NCBI GenBank assembly: GCA_963969285.1
Contig: OZ017739.1
Span: 345,354,219-345,418,218 of the forward strand
DNA: 64,000 nt
Source: Odontomyia ornata
Lineage: Eukaryota > Arthropoda > Insecta > Diptera > Stratiomyidae
Reading direction: 5' to 3'
Part shown: one piece after another, positions 21,740 to 32,619 of the stretch
Layout: every line of letters begins with the position of its first letter
How positions within the stretch are numbered: position 1 is the first letter of the stretch
Position numbers and translations under genes: made by a program
The notes under the pieces: model-generated
The model's database searches: none
What the model saw: the letters and a program-made list of their open reading frames with translations, nothing else
Told to the model about the DNA's origin: nothing

Positions 21740-22985
21740 TATTGTACACAGCATCGATAGATTTTGAAGGGATATAGAAAACGCCAATATTAAGGTTAAA
21801 TTTCTCCAGCTTTATTTACACAATCATACGCTGAAATAATTTATTCGTCGTATGCTTATAGCCTCACCCAAAAGAGAATTTCGTACCACGATCGATACAC
21901 CACCTTCTTGTGTCTGGCTAGTGCTGCGAACATCCTTATCGTCCCTGAAAATATTCCAATACTGTTTAAAATTTCCTAATTCTTGTAAGACTCATTTAAC
22001 CAAGTTTCCGTAAGGGTGAGGACGTTGAAATGGCAAGATTTTGCAACCAGAAAGAGTTGATTCAATTTACTGCGGGTATCAGTTATGGTAAAATAACTTA
22101 ATTTTAAGCTAAAAGGTATCTTATTGCGGACGAACAAATTTGTGTTCTCTTTGAATAATAACTGTTAGGCTGGTCCTCGTTTTTCCAGAGATGCAGGGTG
22201 CGTCTTTTGCTTCATGCATATATGAAATGTAAAATGGCACATATTCATAGATTTTGAGATCTCTGAGTCTGGAAATAAGATATATTTCCTCAAGATCATT
22301 ACTTGAAATAATTGTAGTCTTTACACTAGGTAGTAAGAGCGGATTAGAAAGGACTGGTCTATATTTAAAGAGAGTGGTGAATTTGGCGGCTCTTTTCATC
22401 CCGACAGCAATGGCACTTGGTCCTCGCCCCGCACGAAATCATTATAAATAGTTGTAGGAACGATGATTTAATTATTGAAGAGGCGGTATTGTCTTTCAAT
22501 GATTTAGAAGGAGGAAGATGGAGGGGCTGTTGTGAGACTGCTTTTTTTAGTTGAAAATGAGGTGTTAGTTAAGTTAAAGGTACTACATACTTTCTTAACA
22601 TTGATAATTTTGCTGTCGTCCTTGAAACCTACTGCACCGTTTCTTTGCTTCCACTGCGTCTCAAGCATAACTACCAAACTTTTCCTTGTAATTAAAAAAA
22701 AAAACAGGTATAGCGTGACGGAACATGAACTTTGAAGCTTTGCTTTCGCTTGTTTCGGTGATGTTATTCTTCAACTCTGCAATCATGGATGAGAAGATTG
22801 GTTTTTTTTTTTTGAGCTGTTGCTGCATTCAAATTCTTTAGAAACCCATTCATGAAGAAAATACTGAAGCCTGCATCACTGTTGAGCTTTCAATTTTCGG
22901 AATATGCACGAGCATTGGACTTTCTTAATTTCAGCCTTTTAATTCTGGAGTTATACTCCTCTTCAGACCAGAGGGTTCCTATTTG
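21740..22985 (-). mobile_element. Jockey-like LINE 5' fragment (ORF1 and endonuclease start)
   Basis: Read on the minus strand, 22985-22450 resembles the N-terminal and linker part of a LINE ORF1. The segment 22399-22121 gives YVPFYISYMHEAK and TSLTVIIQREHKFVRPQ, like the end of Jockey-type ORF1 proteins. The segment 22100-21740 resembles an APE endonuclease, with FRDDKDVRST and GGVSIVVRNSLL. Stops and shifts interrupt all parts. The copy ends abruptly at the junction with the R1-like LINE. Assignment of the endonuclease piece is fair; that of the ORF1 piece is weaker. Confidence 0.5.
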
Positions 22986-24599
22986 TAGATGGCGCGCTGT
23001 CCATCGCGTCGCTCACCCAGTATTACTGCTAATCGTTGAGTAGGCGTTGCCTCCCCACATGAGCAACTGTCTCCCTATCGTCTACAGGTTTGCACACAAA
23101 TATTTAAAAATCACTTTAGTGCATCTCATTATTTTTGATAGTATAATTCTAAACATATTTTCATCGTGTTTATCTCCGAAATCTTTTTATATTAACCACA
23201 ACTAATCTAAGAGTTTTACGTGTCTGATGAATTTACATAATTTTTTTTTAATTCGTCTTCTTTCATAACATCATCTTTTGTTAGCGAAATTTCTATGGTA
23301 AACAGATTTCCTCAAATTAACAATAGTATCCTCTAAAATAATTTTTCATTACACAATTCTTTTAATGAATACACAATTAAATTTAAACTTTCTTTGAGCG
23401 ACAATCTGGTTCATTAATTACGAGCGCAGCACATCATTAACTCCGAAAATTATGATAGTGAAGTACAGTTTTAAAAGTTTCTTACGGATATGTACATATG
23501 TATGTAACATCATCATGAATGGCTCAGGTTGACAATAATGACATGACATCATATGCTCATATGTAAAATTTTGGATTAATTGTCAAAATGATCCAAGTGT
23601 AACTTATTCGTCTGCATGAAAAGCGAATTCATGGTAATAATTCACCATAAACATTGGTGTCAGAGTCATCCAGCGGAAATTTAATACGGTTCCCGGCCGA
23701 CTTGAAAGATTCGCTAAGCTATAATTCGAGTGTCATATACGCAACAAGAACATATGAGTATTCGTACAAAGAAATGTTAATCGTATAGTACTGGTACATG
23801 CCATTGGGTAGAAATTTATTTGCCTTAAATTGCAAGTTCATAAAGTTTTCTCCGTTTATTTTCGCTACCGTGTGTTGCAAATGTTTCCCACAGCTATCTG
23901 ATACTTGAGCTCTATGACACAGTGTTTTGATTTTGTTTTTTTTGCTGTTTTCCGACGTTGTCTAACGTAGTCAGATTTCGCAAATATTTGTAAGACAAGA
24001 ACTAGATGTTAACTTGTGATAAGGAATTTGAGTATGCTTATGTTAATATTTACGAATATGTACCATTACCCTTGAGCTTACATTAATTGTAACTAAATAG
24101 TTTCAATGCATAAAATTTGAAATATTTTGATTTCGTGTAACTTCTGCATTTCTATTAGACTTTTTGCTTCAAGTTAATATCATCCATTGGGACTGAAAAC
24201 CTGGGCGCTCCCATTTGTTAGGCTAACCTGCAAACCACTTGACCACCGATGACTTCTAATCGATAAATTAAATCGTACTGCAGCAAAATTTAGAAAGTTT
24301 AGAGGCGATTTTTCGAAAACTATTGAGAAGTGCATCGAACTGCATGAAAGATGCGATGCTCATGGAGGCAACTTTCTATCCTTCAAACTTTTAAAAACTA
24401 GTAATATTTACTCGAAGTTTTTAGTAATTTTTAAATGATTAGATTTTCCAATTGCTAGTTTTTTAATAGTTTATTCATTAGTTTTGTAGGCTTGACTGAA
24501 CGTGTGAAACTGTAAAAAAAACTTATTATTTTGGGTTGGGAAAGAGGAATGAGAAATTTTTGTCACCAGATGGTATTAGGCGTCATATATCGGAGAGCA
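22986..24599. other. Unassigned AT-rich stretch
   Basis: No gene or repeat is recognised between the LINE fragment and the left LTR. Open frames are all short. Confidence 0.35.
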
Positions 24600-24805
24600 T
24601 GTAGTGTCTTGAACAGCGCGGAATAAAACACCGTCCGTTTACACACACAAAATATATTATTTCACTTTAAACTAATTACACAGCAATGGCGGTTTTTAAC
24701 TCGTTCGTGTCAGCTGACTGGAGACTGCACTGCTTTTCTATATCAGCGCCGTGGTTTTCAAGTGTTCGCCTTTTGCACTTTCCCAGCTGTCATTGTGTTG
24801 TCACA
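24600..24805 (-). repeat. 3' LTR of Ty3/gypsy element
   Basis: It begins TGTAGTGTC and ends TTGTCACA on the plus strand, and is the same length as the LTR at 28949-29154. The last pol codons run into this LTR. Confidence 0.92.
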
Positions 24806-25851
24806 GTTCCCCTCCTTAGTGATACTGCCATTTGATATGGCGGCAGTTGTCACGATTCGTTTGTTGATGCTGCTTAAGGTTTCCGCTAGCTTAAGTAGCG
24901 TCGTTGGCGTTTTCTTGCTGTAGGTTCTGATGGGAATTTGCCAATGCCAAAGGTGAGGTGAGTTAATCTCTCCCTGGGGTTGGAATTCATTGGATGTCGT
25001 CGTTGATTGTTGTGGCTCGTTGGATACCGTCGTTGATTGTTGTAGCTCGTTGGATTCCGTCGTTGAGTGTTGTAGCTCGTTGGATGCCGTCGTTGAGTGT
25101 TGTATCAGGTATGCTGGTTTCAATCTTGCGGTTGAAACTGTTGTTGGCTGATTATTTAGCCTGATCACGAATGTCCTTTCTGTTGGTCTGTCGATGACTT
25201 GATGCGGTCCAGTGTATGGAGGTTCCAAAGGCTCTCGCACGGAATCTTTCCTTAAGAATACGTGACTGCAGGTTGCGAGATCGTCATGCTTGAACAGTGT
25301 CTGTTTAATATGATGTGCTGTTGGCGTAGGTCGCATGTTTCGCATGTGTTGTCGTAGTTTTGTCGCGAACTCACCGGGTTCTATATGATCTTGTACGTTG
25401 GTAAAAAATTCTCCTGGAATACGTTGGGTTGTTCCATATAGGAGTTCCACGGAGGCCGCACCGAGATCTGGCTTGAAAGCCGTCCTTAATCCTAGCAAGA
25501 CGGTCGGCAACAGCTCCACCCATGGTGTTGTTGGCTGACACATTAGTGCGGCCTTGAAGGTACGATGCCATCGTTCGATTAAGCTTTTAGATGCTGGATG
25601 GTATGCCGTCGTGCGCATTCTATTTGCTCCTATGAGGTTCGTTATGGCACGAAACAGTGATGACTCAAATTGTTTTTTAAAGGGACCGCCTCTGTCCATC
25701 GTGTGTAGCGGTCTATCATGGTTAAACAGTAACGATAACCATCAGGCGTGGTTGGCATTACGACAATGTCGAGATTGGCATGTTCGAAACGATTGTTCGG
25801 GACGTTAATGCTGAGAGGTGCATTTGACAATCTATGCAGTTTCGTGCCCAC
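24758..25851 (-). pseudogene. Integrase region of pol, internal deletion
   Basis: It inserts retrotransposon cDNA. The core begins at 25851 with LDIVV carrying the first catalytic Asp, then MIDRYTRWTEAVPL. The frame then shifts to 25699-24758 with QFESSLF, RTTAYHPASKSLIERWHR (the catalytic Glu) and a GPY/F-type module (PYTGPHQVIDR). Compared with the family, some 30 residues between EAVPL and QFES are missing, including the second catalytic Asp, so the core is dead. The C-terminal tail carries a short tandem repeat (four units ending SNE) and runs into the 3' LTR before its stop. The zinc-binding N-terminus is in the preceding frame. Confidence 0.88.
24980..25115 (-). repeat. Tandem repeat in integrase tail
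   Basis: Four imperfect units of 33-36 bases encode variants of QHSTTxSNEL. Units differ by a few bases each, so slippage occurred before or during the life of this copy. Confidence 0.85.
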
Positions 25852-26819
25852 TCGGTTGTGTTCCTGTTTATGTCAGGCCACACGAACTTTTGTTTGATCA
25901 TGTGGACCGTTGTTCTGATCCCAGGATGTGCCAGATTATGTATTGTTGTGAACGCAAGGCGTTGCAAGGTTTTCGGTACATAGGGTCTGATGATTCCTTT
26001 TGAGACGTCACAGTATATTGTTTTGTTGTCCATTGAAAGCTTTTGCAGCTGCAATGAAGTTTTCCCCTTCAATATTTCTTTAAGTTCTTCATCGCTGTTC
26101 TGATGTTTTTCCAGTTCTTCGGAGTCCAGACACGTTGGCATGTGGATTCCACATATCCTTGACATAGCGTCAGCAACTGTGTTGTCGTCTCCAGATATGT
26201 GTACGATTTGTGTGCTGAATTGTGAGATATAATTTAAATGTCTTAGCTGCCTGGGCGAAGCTTTATAGAGTTTTTGTATAAACGCATAAACTAACGGCTT
26301 GTGGTCTGTTTTGATAACGAACGGTCGTGCGTCTAATATGTGACGAAAGAACCGTATTGATTCATGTATTGCTAACAGTTCCCTGTCATATGTGCTGTAG
26401 TTCTTTTCCGTTTCGGTGAATTTTCGGGAAAAGAATCCGATTGGTTGCCAGGAACCGTTTATTTGCTGTTCTAAAGCTGCTCCAACAGCGTGGTCAGATG
26501 CATCCGTCGTGAGAGCTAAAGGCGCATCGCTTATGGGGTGTGCTAGTTGGGCTGCCTTCGTGATGCTTTACTTACATTTGTTGAATGCTGTCTCTGAATC
26601 TGTTGTCCACTCGATTTCACGTTTGTCATTTTTGTGTGCTCCGCAAAGAAAAGCTGTGAGTGGGGCTTGTAACTGGGCAGCATTTTTAACGGAACGACGG
26701 TAATAATTTTTTATACCCAGTAACCGCCGCATGTCTGCAATTGTTTTCGGTTGTGGGTAGGTTTTGATGCTTTCGACCCGTTCCTGTGGAGGTTTACAGC
26801 CGTATGCGTTGATCGTCAT
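25758..26819 (-). pseudogene. RNase H and integrase zinc-finger region of pol
   Basis: One frame runs from the end of reverse transcriptase (PQPKTIADMRRLLGIKNYYR, about 26750) through the tether. It passes an RNase H domain with LTTDASDHAVGAALEQ (about 26510), RELLAIHES, FVIKTDHKPL and DDNTVADAMSR (about 26165), into the integrase HHCC finger (HNLAHPGIRTTVH and CIDCQ, about 25930-25845). A single TAA stop near 26566 interrupts it within the tether to RNase H. RNase H removes the RNA strand during reverse transcription. The frame ends near 25758 by shift into the integrase core. Confidence 0.88.
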
Positions 26820-26916
26820 GCCCAGATATTGGACTTCGTTGGCACCGAATGTGCATTTGTTGATATTTATTGTGAGGCGATGTAGTTTTAGTCGTTCGAG
26901 GACCAGTTCAAGATGT

Positions 26917-27177
26917 TCACGGTGTTTTACTTGGAGTTTCGGACATGATGAGAATGTTATCTATGTAGCAAAATACAAAATCAAATCCGCGGAACACATT
27001 ATCCATGTGACGTTGAAATGTCTGTGTGGCGTTTTTGAGTCCGAATGGCATGGCTAAAAATTCAAATAGCCCGAAAGGAGTGCAGATAGCTGTCTTTGGT
27101 ATGTCCGCGTTCGCCATGGGTATTTGATAGTAGGCTCTATTTAGGTCCAATGTGGAGAAAATGGTCTTGCCATTCAT
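26917..27177 (-). pseudogene. Reverse transcriptase palm of pol, catalytic change
   Basis: The frame reads FSTLDLNRAYYQIPM, TPFGLFEFLAMPFGLKNA and TFQRHMD, classic Ty3/gypsy palm motifs with the first Asp in LDL. The active-site box reads YIDN where the family has Y-x-DD, so one metal-binding Asp is lost. It is in a different frame from the protease-linked part to its right. Confidence 0.9.
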
Positions 27178-27236
27178 ATGTTCCGCAACATCATGTAAGT
27201 GGGCAATTGGATACCGATCCGCAACTGTTTGCGCGT

Positions 27237-27960
27237 TTAATTTTCTATAGTCCCCACAGGCTCGCCAGCTGCCTTCTTTCTTTTAGACGAGATGAAGTGG
27301 GCTTGCCCAAGGACTGGACAAGGGGGAATGATGCCTCGCTGTAGCAACTCGTCGAATTGACTTTTTGCGGCTGCAAGCTTCTCTCCTGTGAGCCCACGAG
27401 GTTTCTCTGCGACCGGTGGTCCTGTTGTGATGATATGATGTTCCACCTCAGTGTTTACTGTTGAAATTTCATTGTGATGTGATTTGGCTCCGCTTGAAGT
27501 AAATTTTTCCAGTAACTCCCGGTAGGGGCTGTGTATCTGTGTTGTGGATACATTAAAGATTTTGGACTTGATTGTCACGCCTGAAGTTGTTTTCCCTGTT
27601 TCCATTTGAATGATTTGTTTCCGTTTTAAATAGATTAGTAAATTGAAATTGGATAAGAAGTCTGCACCCACTATTGCAATTTTAATGTCGGCAATGGTGA
27701 AGTCCCAGATAAATGTCTTCCCTAAACCAAAGTCAATTTCTATGTTTTGAGTTCCAAAAGTTTGAATTCCGGTCTGATTTGCGGCATATAGTGTTATGCC
27801 ACTTTGTGAGCGTATTTTGTTTGTGCATCGCCGTGGAATCACTGACACTGCGGAACCAAAGTCAATTAAGAACTGTATTCCGGAAATGGGATCTGTAACA
27901 TGAAGCCTGTATTCGTTGGTTATGTTGAATAAGTTGTATTTGTTCTGTGTTTTGCAGGCT
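27237..27960 (-). pseudogene. Protease and start of reverse transcriptase of pol
   Basis: The protease segment precedes 27848 and shows a pattern near FLIDFGSAVSVIPRR; family members have D-S/T-G at this site. It continues with a beta-rich stretch and IVGADFL. The reverse transcriptase N-terminus follows with PRGLTGEKLAAAKSQFDELLQRGIIPP. The frame shifts near 27250 before the palm. Role: polyprotein processing, then cDNA synthesis. Confidence 0.82.
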
Positions 27961-27974
27961 AGTTTCCGTTCGGG

Positions 27975-28901
27975 TCATTGTGAGGGTGCCTTGAAATCAC
28001 AGGGGGAAAGGTAGCGCCTGGCGTTCGCCCCGATTTTTTTATGATAATAGCAGGTGGAGAAAGTTTGTTGCTTACTGACCTGTGTTTCTGAATTGAAATG
28101 GCTTTTGCTTCTGGTTTGTTGTACAACGTTGTTCGACTGTTTTTCTGTTAATTCTGCGAATAGCTTCTCAATTTTCAAAAGACGTGCTTCGTTTGGATCG
28201 CTTTGTGACGAGTGTGATAGTGATGTCTTTTCAGTGGCCATAATCGTTGCTGTAGAAGACATCTCAAAAATGTTGTCTGCGATGAGAGCCTGTGCTGTGA
28301 GGGGCTGATTTGCACTTACTGCTAAAACACATCTCACGTTGACTGGTAGGCGATTCTGCCATAACATCGAAATTACTTCTTCCGAAAGCCCTTCTGGTGC
28401 CAACGATTGCATCTCTCGAAGTAACTGTGATGGCTTTTTATTTTCTAGGTCCATGCCAGAAAGAAGCATGTTCATTTTCTTTACTTTTGAAATGCCAATG
28501 CGACTCATGATATGAGATTTTATGCACTCATATTTGTCTTTAGCAGGTGGTGCCTTGACAATATCAGCTACGTGGCATAGTGTCAACATCTAGTGCCGAT
28601 ACTACCGTGTAATATTTGCTGGCGTCTGCTTGCACTTAATTTATGTGGAACTACGCCTCTGCGTGCAGGAACCACAGCTCCGGGTCGCTGTGCCAAATTG
28701 GTGGCAGTTTTATCGTCTGCAAGGACATCACTGTTTGTTCCGCATTCGATATTTGGTGCGGCTCACCATGGGTACTCGTGACGCAATAATTCTCGGAGTA
28801 TGTTGAAATTCCAACACCGACGTAGCGTCTCGGAACAAAGCGTTTGTGCCCTGCACATGTTTGTCGTTTGGAGTCTCAGGTGACGACGGCTGAGTTGCCA
28901 T
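27975..28901 (-). pseudogene. gag of Ty3/gypsy element, broken
   Basis: The likely start is the ATG at 28901, 48 bases inside the 5' LTR. Stops and at least two shifts occur between 28730 and 28590. From 28589 the frame is open to 27975. It contains a capsid-like helical region (PSQLLREMQSLAPEGLSEE) and a C-terminal C-x3-H type motif (CYYHKKIGANARRYLSPC) of a kind seen in insect gypsy elements in place of a standard CCHC knuckle. It would coat the RNA. It is upstream of protease, as expected. Confidence 0.82.
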
Positions 28902-28948
28902 TGTTCTGGTACAGCTTTTTTTCGAATTTTAATTCACGGGGTCACCAA

Positions 28949-29154
28949 TGTAGTGTCTTGAACAGCGCCGAATAAAACACCGTCCGTTTACACACACAAA
29001 ATATATTATTTCACTTAAAACTAATTACACAGCAATGGCGGTTCTTAACTCGTTCGTGTCAGCTGACTGGAGACTGCACTGCTTTTCTATATCAGCGCCG
29101 TGGTTTTCAAGTGTTCACCTTTTGCACTTTGCCAGCTGTCATTGTGTTGCCGCA
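28949..29154 (-). repeat. 5' LTR of Ty3/gypsy element
   Basis: The plus strand starts TGTAGTGTC and ends TTGCCGCA. It has the same length as the other LTR, with 7 base differences and no gaps. Confidence 0.92.
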
Positions 29155-29939
29155 ATAATTAGATTTACTTGAGTTTGTGCGGTAATATTTCTAGTTGAAA
29201 TTTTCACGTGGACGCTTTTGTGTTTCGTCAACTACGCCAAAAGTTAAATTATTGTGAAAATGAGTGGTTTATAGATTTTGTTATTTTAATACGAAGAAGG
29301 TCAAAACGCTGAACAAGTTTGGGTAAGATAAATGTTGTTTACGGTCAAGATGCTTTATAAAAAGCAACAGCATGTATATGGTTTGCCAGCTTGCAGATCT
29401 TCACATAAGTACTCTTGGTATTGCTAGATAATGAATATTGAACACAAAGTAGTTTTAAATCATTTCAGTCTGGGAGGGCGCGTCTAATTTGGTGGTCCCA
29501 TATCTGTATTTTTTGTTCTAGGGCTGTTCGAAAGATCTTACCCCCAATATATCAGAGCTACGGTTAGCCCTCCCAGTTGCGAGATAGGGCTGAGTAATTG
29601 ACGGTTAAAGTGACATAATTTTACCTCTTTAGTGACTCATTTCACCAGATTTTTTTTTGCTTTTGAAAATATGTAAAGCTGACACTATAGCTGATATGCA
29701 GCCGCGTTTAGCTCTCTGTAGTCTGCAACAGAGAAGGTCAACTGGCATGTAAAAATTCGTTAGATGCTTTAATGGTTTTGTTTCGTGTATTCTATTACGT
29801 TTTGTGCTGTGTTAGAAAGGACGAAGACTCATACATTTTAACCCTACACATCTTCCAATTTGTTTTTCACTTCTTCTTTATTTCCCACACACTATTTTTG
29901 AAAATATTACAAACTGTCATTATAGCAGATATGCAACGG
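29155..29939. other. Unassigned stretch with short inverted pair
   Basis: No coding region is seen. CTGGGAGGGC at 29470-29479 is inverted at 29567-29576, a possible 107-bp MITE relic, but the arms are only 10 bases. Confidence 0.4.
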
Positions 29940-30200
29940 CAGTCATCCGTCTGTATCCTAGGACAAGGCCGGTCAATCGGCCGAACATTGCTATGATGGA
30001 AAACGACGCACTCGTTTCTAAGTGCATATTCAGGTCGTTTTTCTGCCAATGCTCTCTTCAAATGGATTACTTGTTGACGGAGGAGCTGTCCCATAATAGG
30101 TCGCGCGTTTTTTACAGTTCTTAGTATATCACTCCCATCGACGCCATAAGCAACATGCGGCTTCTACGTAATGTGGCTGGAATTCCAATGCTTTTGAATG
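29940..30200 (-). pseudogene. Mariner-type transposase fragment
   Basis: The minus-strand frame includes QVIHLKRALAEKRPEYALR and ECVVFHHSNVRP, corresponding to the part of mariner transposases around the second catalytic Asp (family form FHxDNARPH; here the Asp has become Ser). Upstream sequence resembles the preceding beta strands with a frame change. No element ends were found. It is unrelated in sequence to the small element at 30953-31537. Confidence 0.68.
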
Positions 30201-30439
30201 AATTCCAATGCTTTCAAGAATTTTTTAATTGCTGATTATGTCACGTGCAATAATCCTTGCATGTAACATAAGTCATCACTGAGTAATGCCCCCAAATCTT
30301 TGCCTTTGAACTTTATCGCTTTCCTTGTCTTTGATGTCCAAATTACTGCTTTTATAGAGGTAAACCAAAAATGCGCAAACTTTCAACAACGGAGTGTATT
30401 CACTGTAAACTTCTGACGATAATCAATGATTTTCAGCAT

Positions 30440-30720
30440 AGGGCTTTGTACTAGTTTTGAATCTTATCTGTCCGTCTGTCCATCCGTCTGTCTGTGCCTG
30501 AAAGCAAGTTTCCTCAGAAACTATTGAAGTTACAAGGCGCAAAGTGTGTGGGAAGGTCAGAAGTGGTGGTCTCTCAAAAGTTTAGGTCTTGTCGAAAATT
30601 TCAAAATTTTTGAAGGGGGTGTTCCCTTATAGGTAGTATTATCAGAATTTGAAATAAAAAATCATTTTGTGTATCAAGCGCCCCAGGGGGAGACAAAACG
30701 TACGGAAATTGTATGTATCT
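30440..30720 (+). repeat. Diverged relative of the foldback repeat
   Basis: The order of words AGGGCTTTGTA, CTAGTTTTG, a GTCCGTC/GTCTGTC run, CTCAGAAACTA, AGGGGGTGTTCCC and CCCCAGGGGGAGA follows that of arm B at 4394-4770. Overall identity is low, suggesting an older subfamily. Confidence 0.6.
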
Positions 30721-30952
30721 AAGTGCAGTAAAAGAACGACGCGTATGTCAGAACGCCCTGTGGTGACGGTGGAGTCATCTGTACCGGAAAACACATCACA
30801 AGGAAAAAAGAGCGGATCGAGATGACTATGTACTGCTGGAAAATGTTGCTACCTGAGGCATTAGATTTAAACGTATAAACGTCGGGAGGCTAGACATCTC
30901 CATCCCATTTGATCATTATAATGAAGAATAAGGTTTACGATAAGCAGAAGTA

Positions 30953-31537
30953 TAGGGTGATTCATAACAAGTGTACAAATTTTTGTCGAAAAAAAACATA
31001 GTTTTTGTAAAGATTGAGCTGTAATGTTTATTTATTATGAAAACTTGGTCCCTTACAATTAAATATGAAACATTACTTTGGGCATATGTGCACCTCGTGC
31101 CGCTTTATAGACTATCAAACGATGATTTTAATTTTCGATGACATTTTCGCACATTTTCGCACATTTCCGGCGTTATTAGGCGTATGTTGGCTCGAATATT
31201 GTTTTTTAACGCTTCAGTAGTCTGGGGAGCATCAGCGTAAACACGATCCTTCAGAAATCCCCAAAGGAAGAAATCACAAGGAGTCAAATCACACGATCTC
31301 GCCGGCCAATTTATGGGTGGACCAGAAAATTCACGTAGAGCGCGAAATGTTTGCACTGGCGATTCATATTTTTTGTAAAAAGTTTTAACAATAATAAAAC
31401 GTTCGGCTGATATGTACGCCATGGTTAGAATTGTAAAAGACCAAACTGTCATAATCTGTCAATATATGGACCTGAAATTGGTGATAAATAAGAGTTAAGG
31501 CCTATTCACATGTGTACACTTGTTATGAATCACCCTT
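30953..31537 (-). mobile_element. Small mariner-type element with perfect 24-bp ends
   Basis: AGGGTGATTCATAACAAGTG plus four further bases (30954-30977) is matched exactly in inverted order at 31513-31536. TA dinucleotides flank it at 30951-30952 and 31538-31539, the Tc1/mariner target. The 585-bp interior encodes only the first and last parts of a transposase. The perfect ends suggest recent activity with enzyme supplied in trans. Confidence 0.9.
31105..31452 (-). pseudogene. Internally deleted mariner-like transposase
   Basis: This is a single 115-codon frame. Residues 11-44 (MAYISAERFIIVKTFYKKYE and on) match the N-terminal helix-turn-helix (DUF4817-like) of a transposase subgroup. Directly after REFSG, the frame continues with PPINWPARSCDLTPCDFFLWG, the C-terminal catalytic region, and ends with CRKLKSSFDSL-like sequence. 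The middle, with two catalytic acids, is missing, but the reading frame is kept across the join. The second Met (residue 11) is the likelier start. It could bind element ends but not cut; any such repressor role is speculation. Confidence 0.8.
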
Positions 31538-31539
31538 TA

Positions 31540-32079
31540 GCTGTTTCTGATGTTCAAAATAATAAGCACATAACGAATGGCATCCTAAAACTAGAAGAGC
31601 TTCAAGACCGTAAAAGGTGCTTTAGAGGCACTTGGTGAAGGATAGAAGAAGAAATTAGAGCTGGGCCTCTTCGGAAAGCATTGATAGCTCTTGTGTTTAA
31701 TACCGCCAAATGAGTGGCCACCAGCCCAAACGAAGGGAACCTCAAAAAGAAGAAGGATGAAGTATTAGCCTTTTCTAAAGAGGTCAGCATAAGCAGCGTT
31801 TAAAAAACTTCTTCATAAAGCCCGCAAAGCTAAGCTCCAATAAAAGAGGGAAATTAGAGAAGTAACCGATTCTATACTTAGTACAAACATAGGCTACAGT
31901 CTAGACTCTCAAGGGGAGCTCTGTTGCTATGGTGCAGACCCTCAAAGGGGGCACTGCTGTTGAAACAAACAGCCAGGATTCCTACGAATATTTGAAATAA
32001 GAAATCAACAGAGCAGGAGTGGTGCTATTCATAAAAAATAGAAAGGCTAATGTTGTAGCTGGACAAATCATTCGACTTA
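31540..32079. other. Unassigned stretch, possible LINE ORF1 or linker
   Basis: Plus-strand frames show charged, helix-like pieces (ILKLEELQDRKRCF) but no clear family motif. It precedes a LINE relic and may belong to it. Confidence 0.3.
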
Positions 32080-32400
32080 CATAGGAGTCCAAATATTTTA
32101 GGATAACCCATGAAAGCAGATTAAATTGGAGAAAACAAAGTGCTTGTGAGCCACTGCCAACATCAAGCAATATTGTAGGGTCTCTGGTAAGACATGGGCT
32201 CTAAAGCAAGATATGTGCTCTGGATACATATTGCGGTAATACAGAACATTTTGGTGCATACAAGAACAGTTTGTTAGGTTAAGACCAATTGCCAGTGGGT
32301 AGAAGGTACAATGAACAAACTGCAAGGAGTGGTGTGCCTAGGTATCACAAAAGCATCACGGCAGGAGAAGCCTTTAGTGCTCTCCTAAATTTGCAACCCT
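32080..32400 (+). pseudogene. R1-like LINE, C-terminal RT relic
   Basis: Across three frames the sequence encodes SRLNWRK, VLWIHIAVIQNILVHT and MNKLQGVVCLGITKA, which match the thumb and post-RT region of R1-type LINEs (the conserved W-x-Y-x-A-V-x-x-P-I-L and Q-x-x-A-C-x-G-I-T blocks). Decay is advanced, with several shifts in 300 bases. It differs from copies A-C, which stop before this region. Confidence 0.6.
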
Positions 32401-32619
32401 CGTTTATACCGTCAGTAGAAGGTCTCTGGTTCGAATTCCATTGGTGACAACGAGATATGTTTCGAATGATCTTTCGGGCATACAATAAGTTCGTTCAGTT
32501 ATGATACGTGCTTGTTTGAAATCAGAACGTATCGCAACTCGGTGTACAGACACACGGCCAAAGCGTGATACTAACCATATCGCCTTCCCGAGTGTCGATA
32601 CATTCGGTTAAAATAATGA

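Larger units (their letters stand above)
24600..29154 (-). mobile_element. Ty3/gypsy LTR retrotransposon, two LTRs, inactive
   Basis: The element is bounded by 206-bp LTRs in direct orientation and read from the minus strand: gag (28901 leftwards), then protease, reverse transcriptase, RNase H and integrase. A purine-rich tract (reverse complement of GTTCCCCTCCTTAG) abuts the 3' LTR at 24806. A primer-site candidate TGGTGACCCCGTG abuts the 5' LTR at about 28947. LTRs differ at 7 of 206 sites, indicating moderate age. There is no envelope gene. Several frameshifts, a stop and catalytic-site damage make it inactive. Matching 4-6 bp target duplications are not evident (AGCA versus ATAA), so the copy may have recombined. 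Confidence 0.93.

Noticed and set aside
25642..25700. DRGGPF read as the integrase second catalytic site
   Set aside because: It overlaps DNA that encodes RWTEAVPL in the correct frame; the similarity to the D-R-G motif arises from a shifted frame across a deletion.
32415..32440. GGTTCGAATTCC, a strong tRNA B-box-like sequence
   Set aside because: No A box or cloverleaf partner lies at the right distance upstream, so I do not call a tRNA or SINE here.
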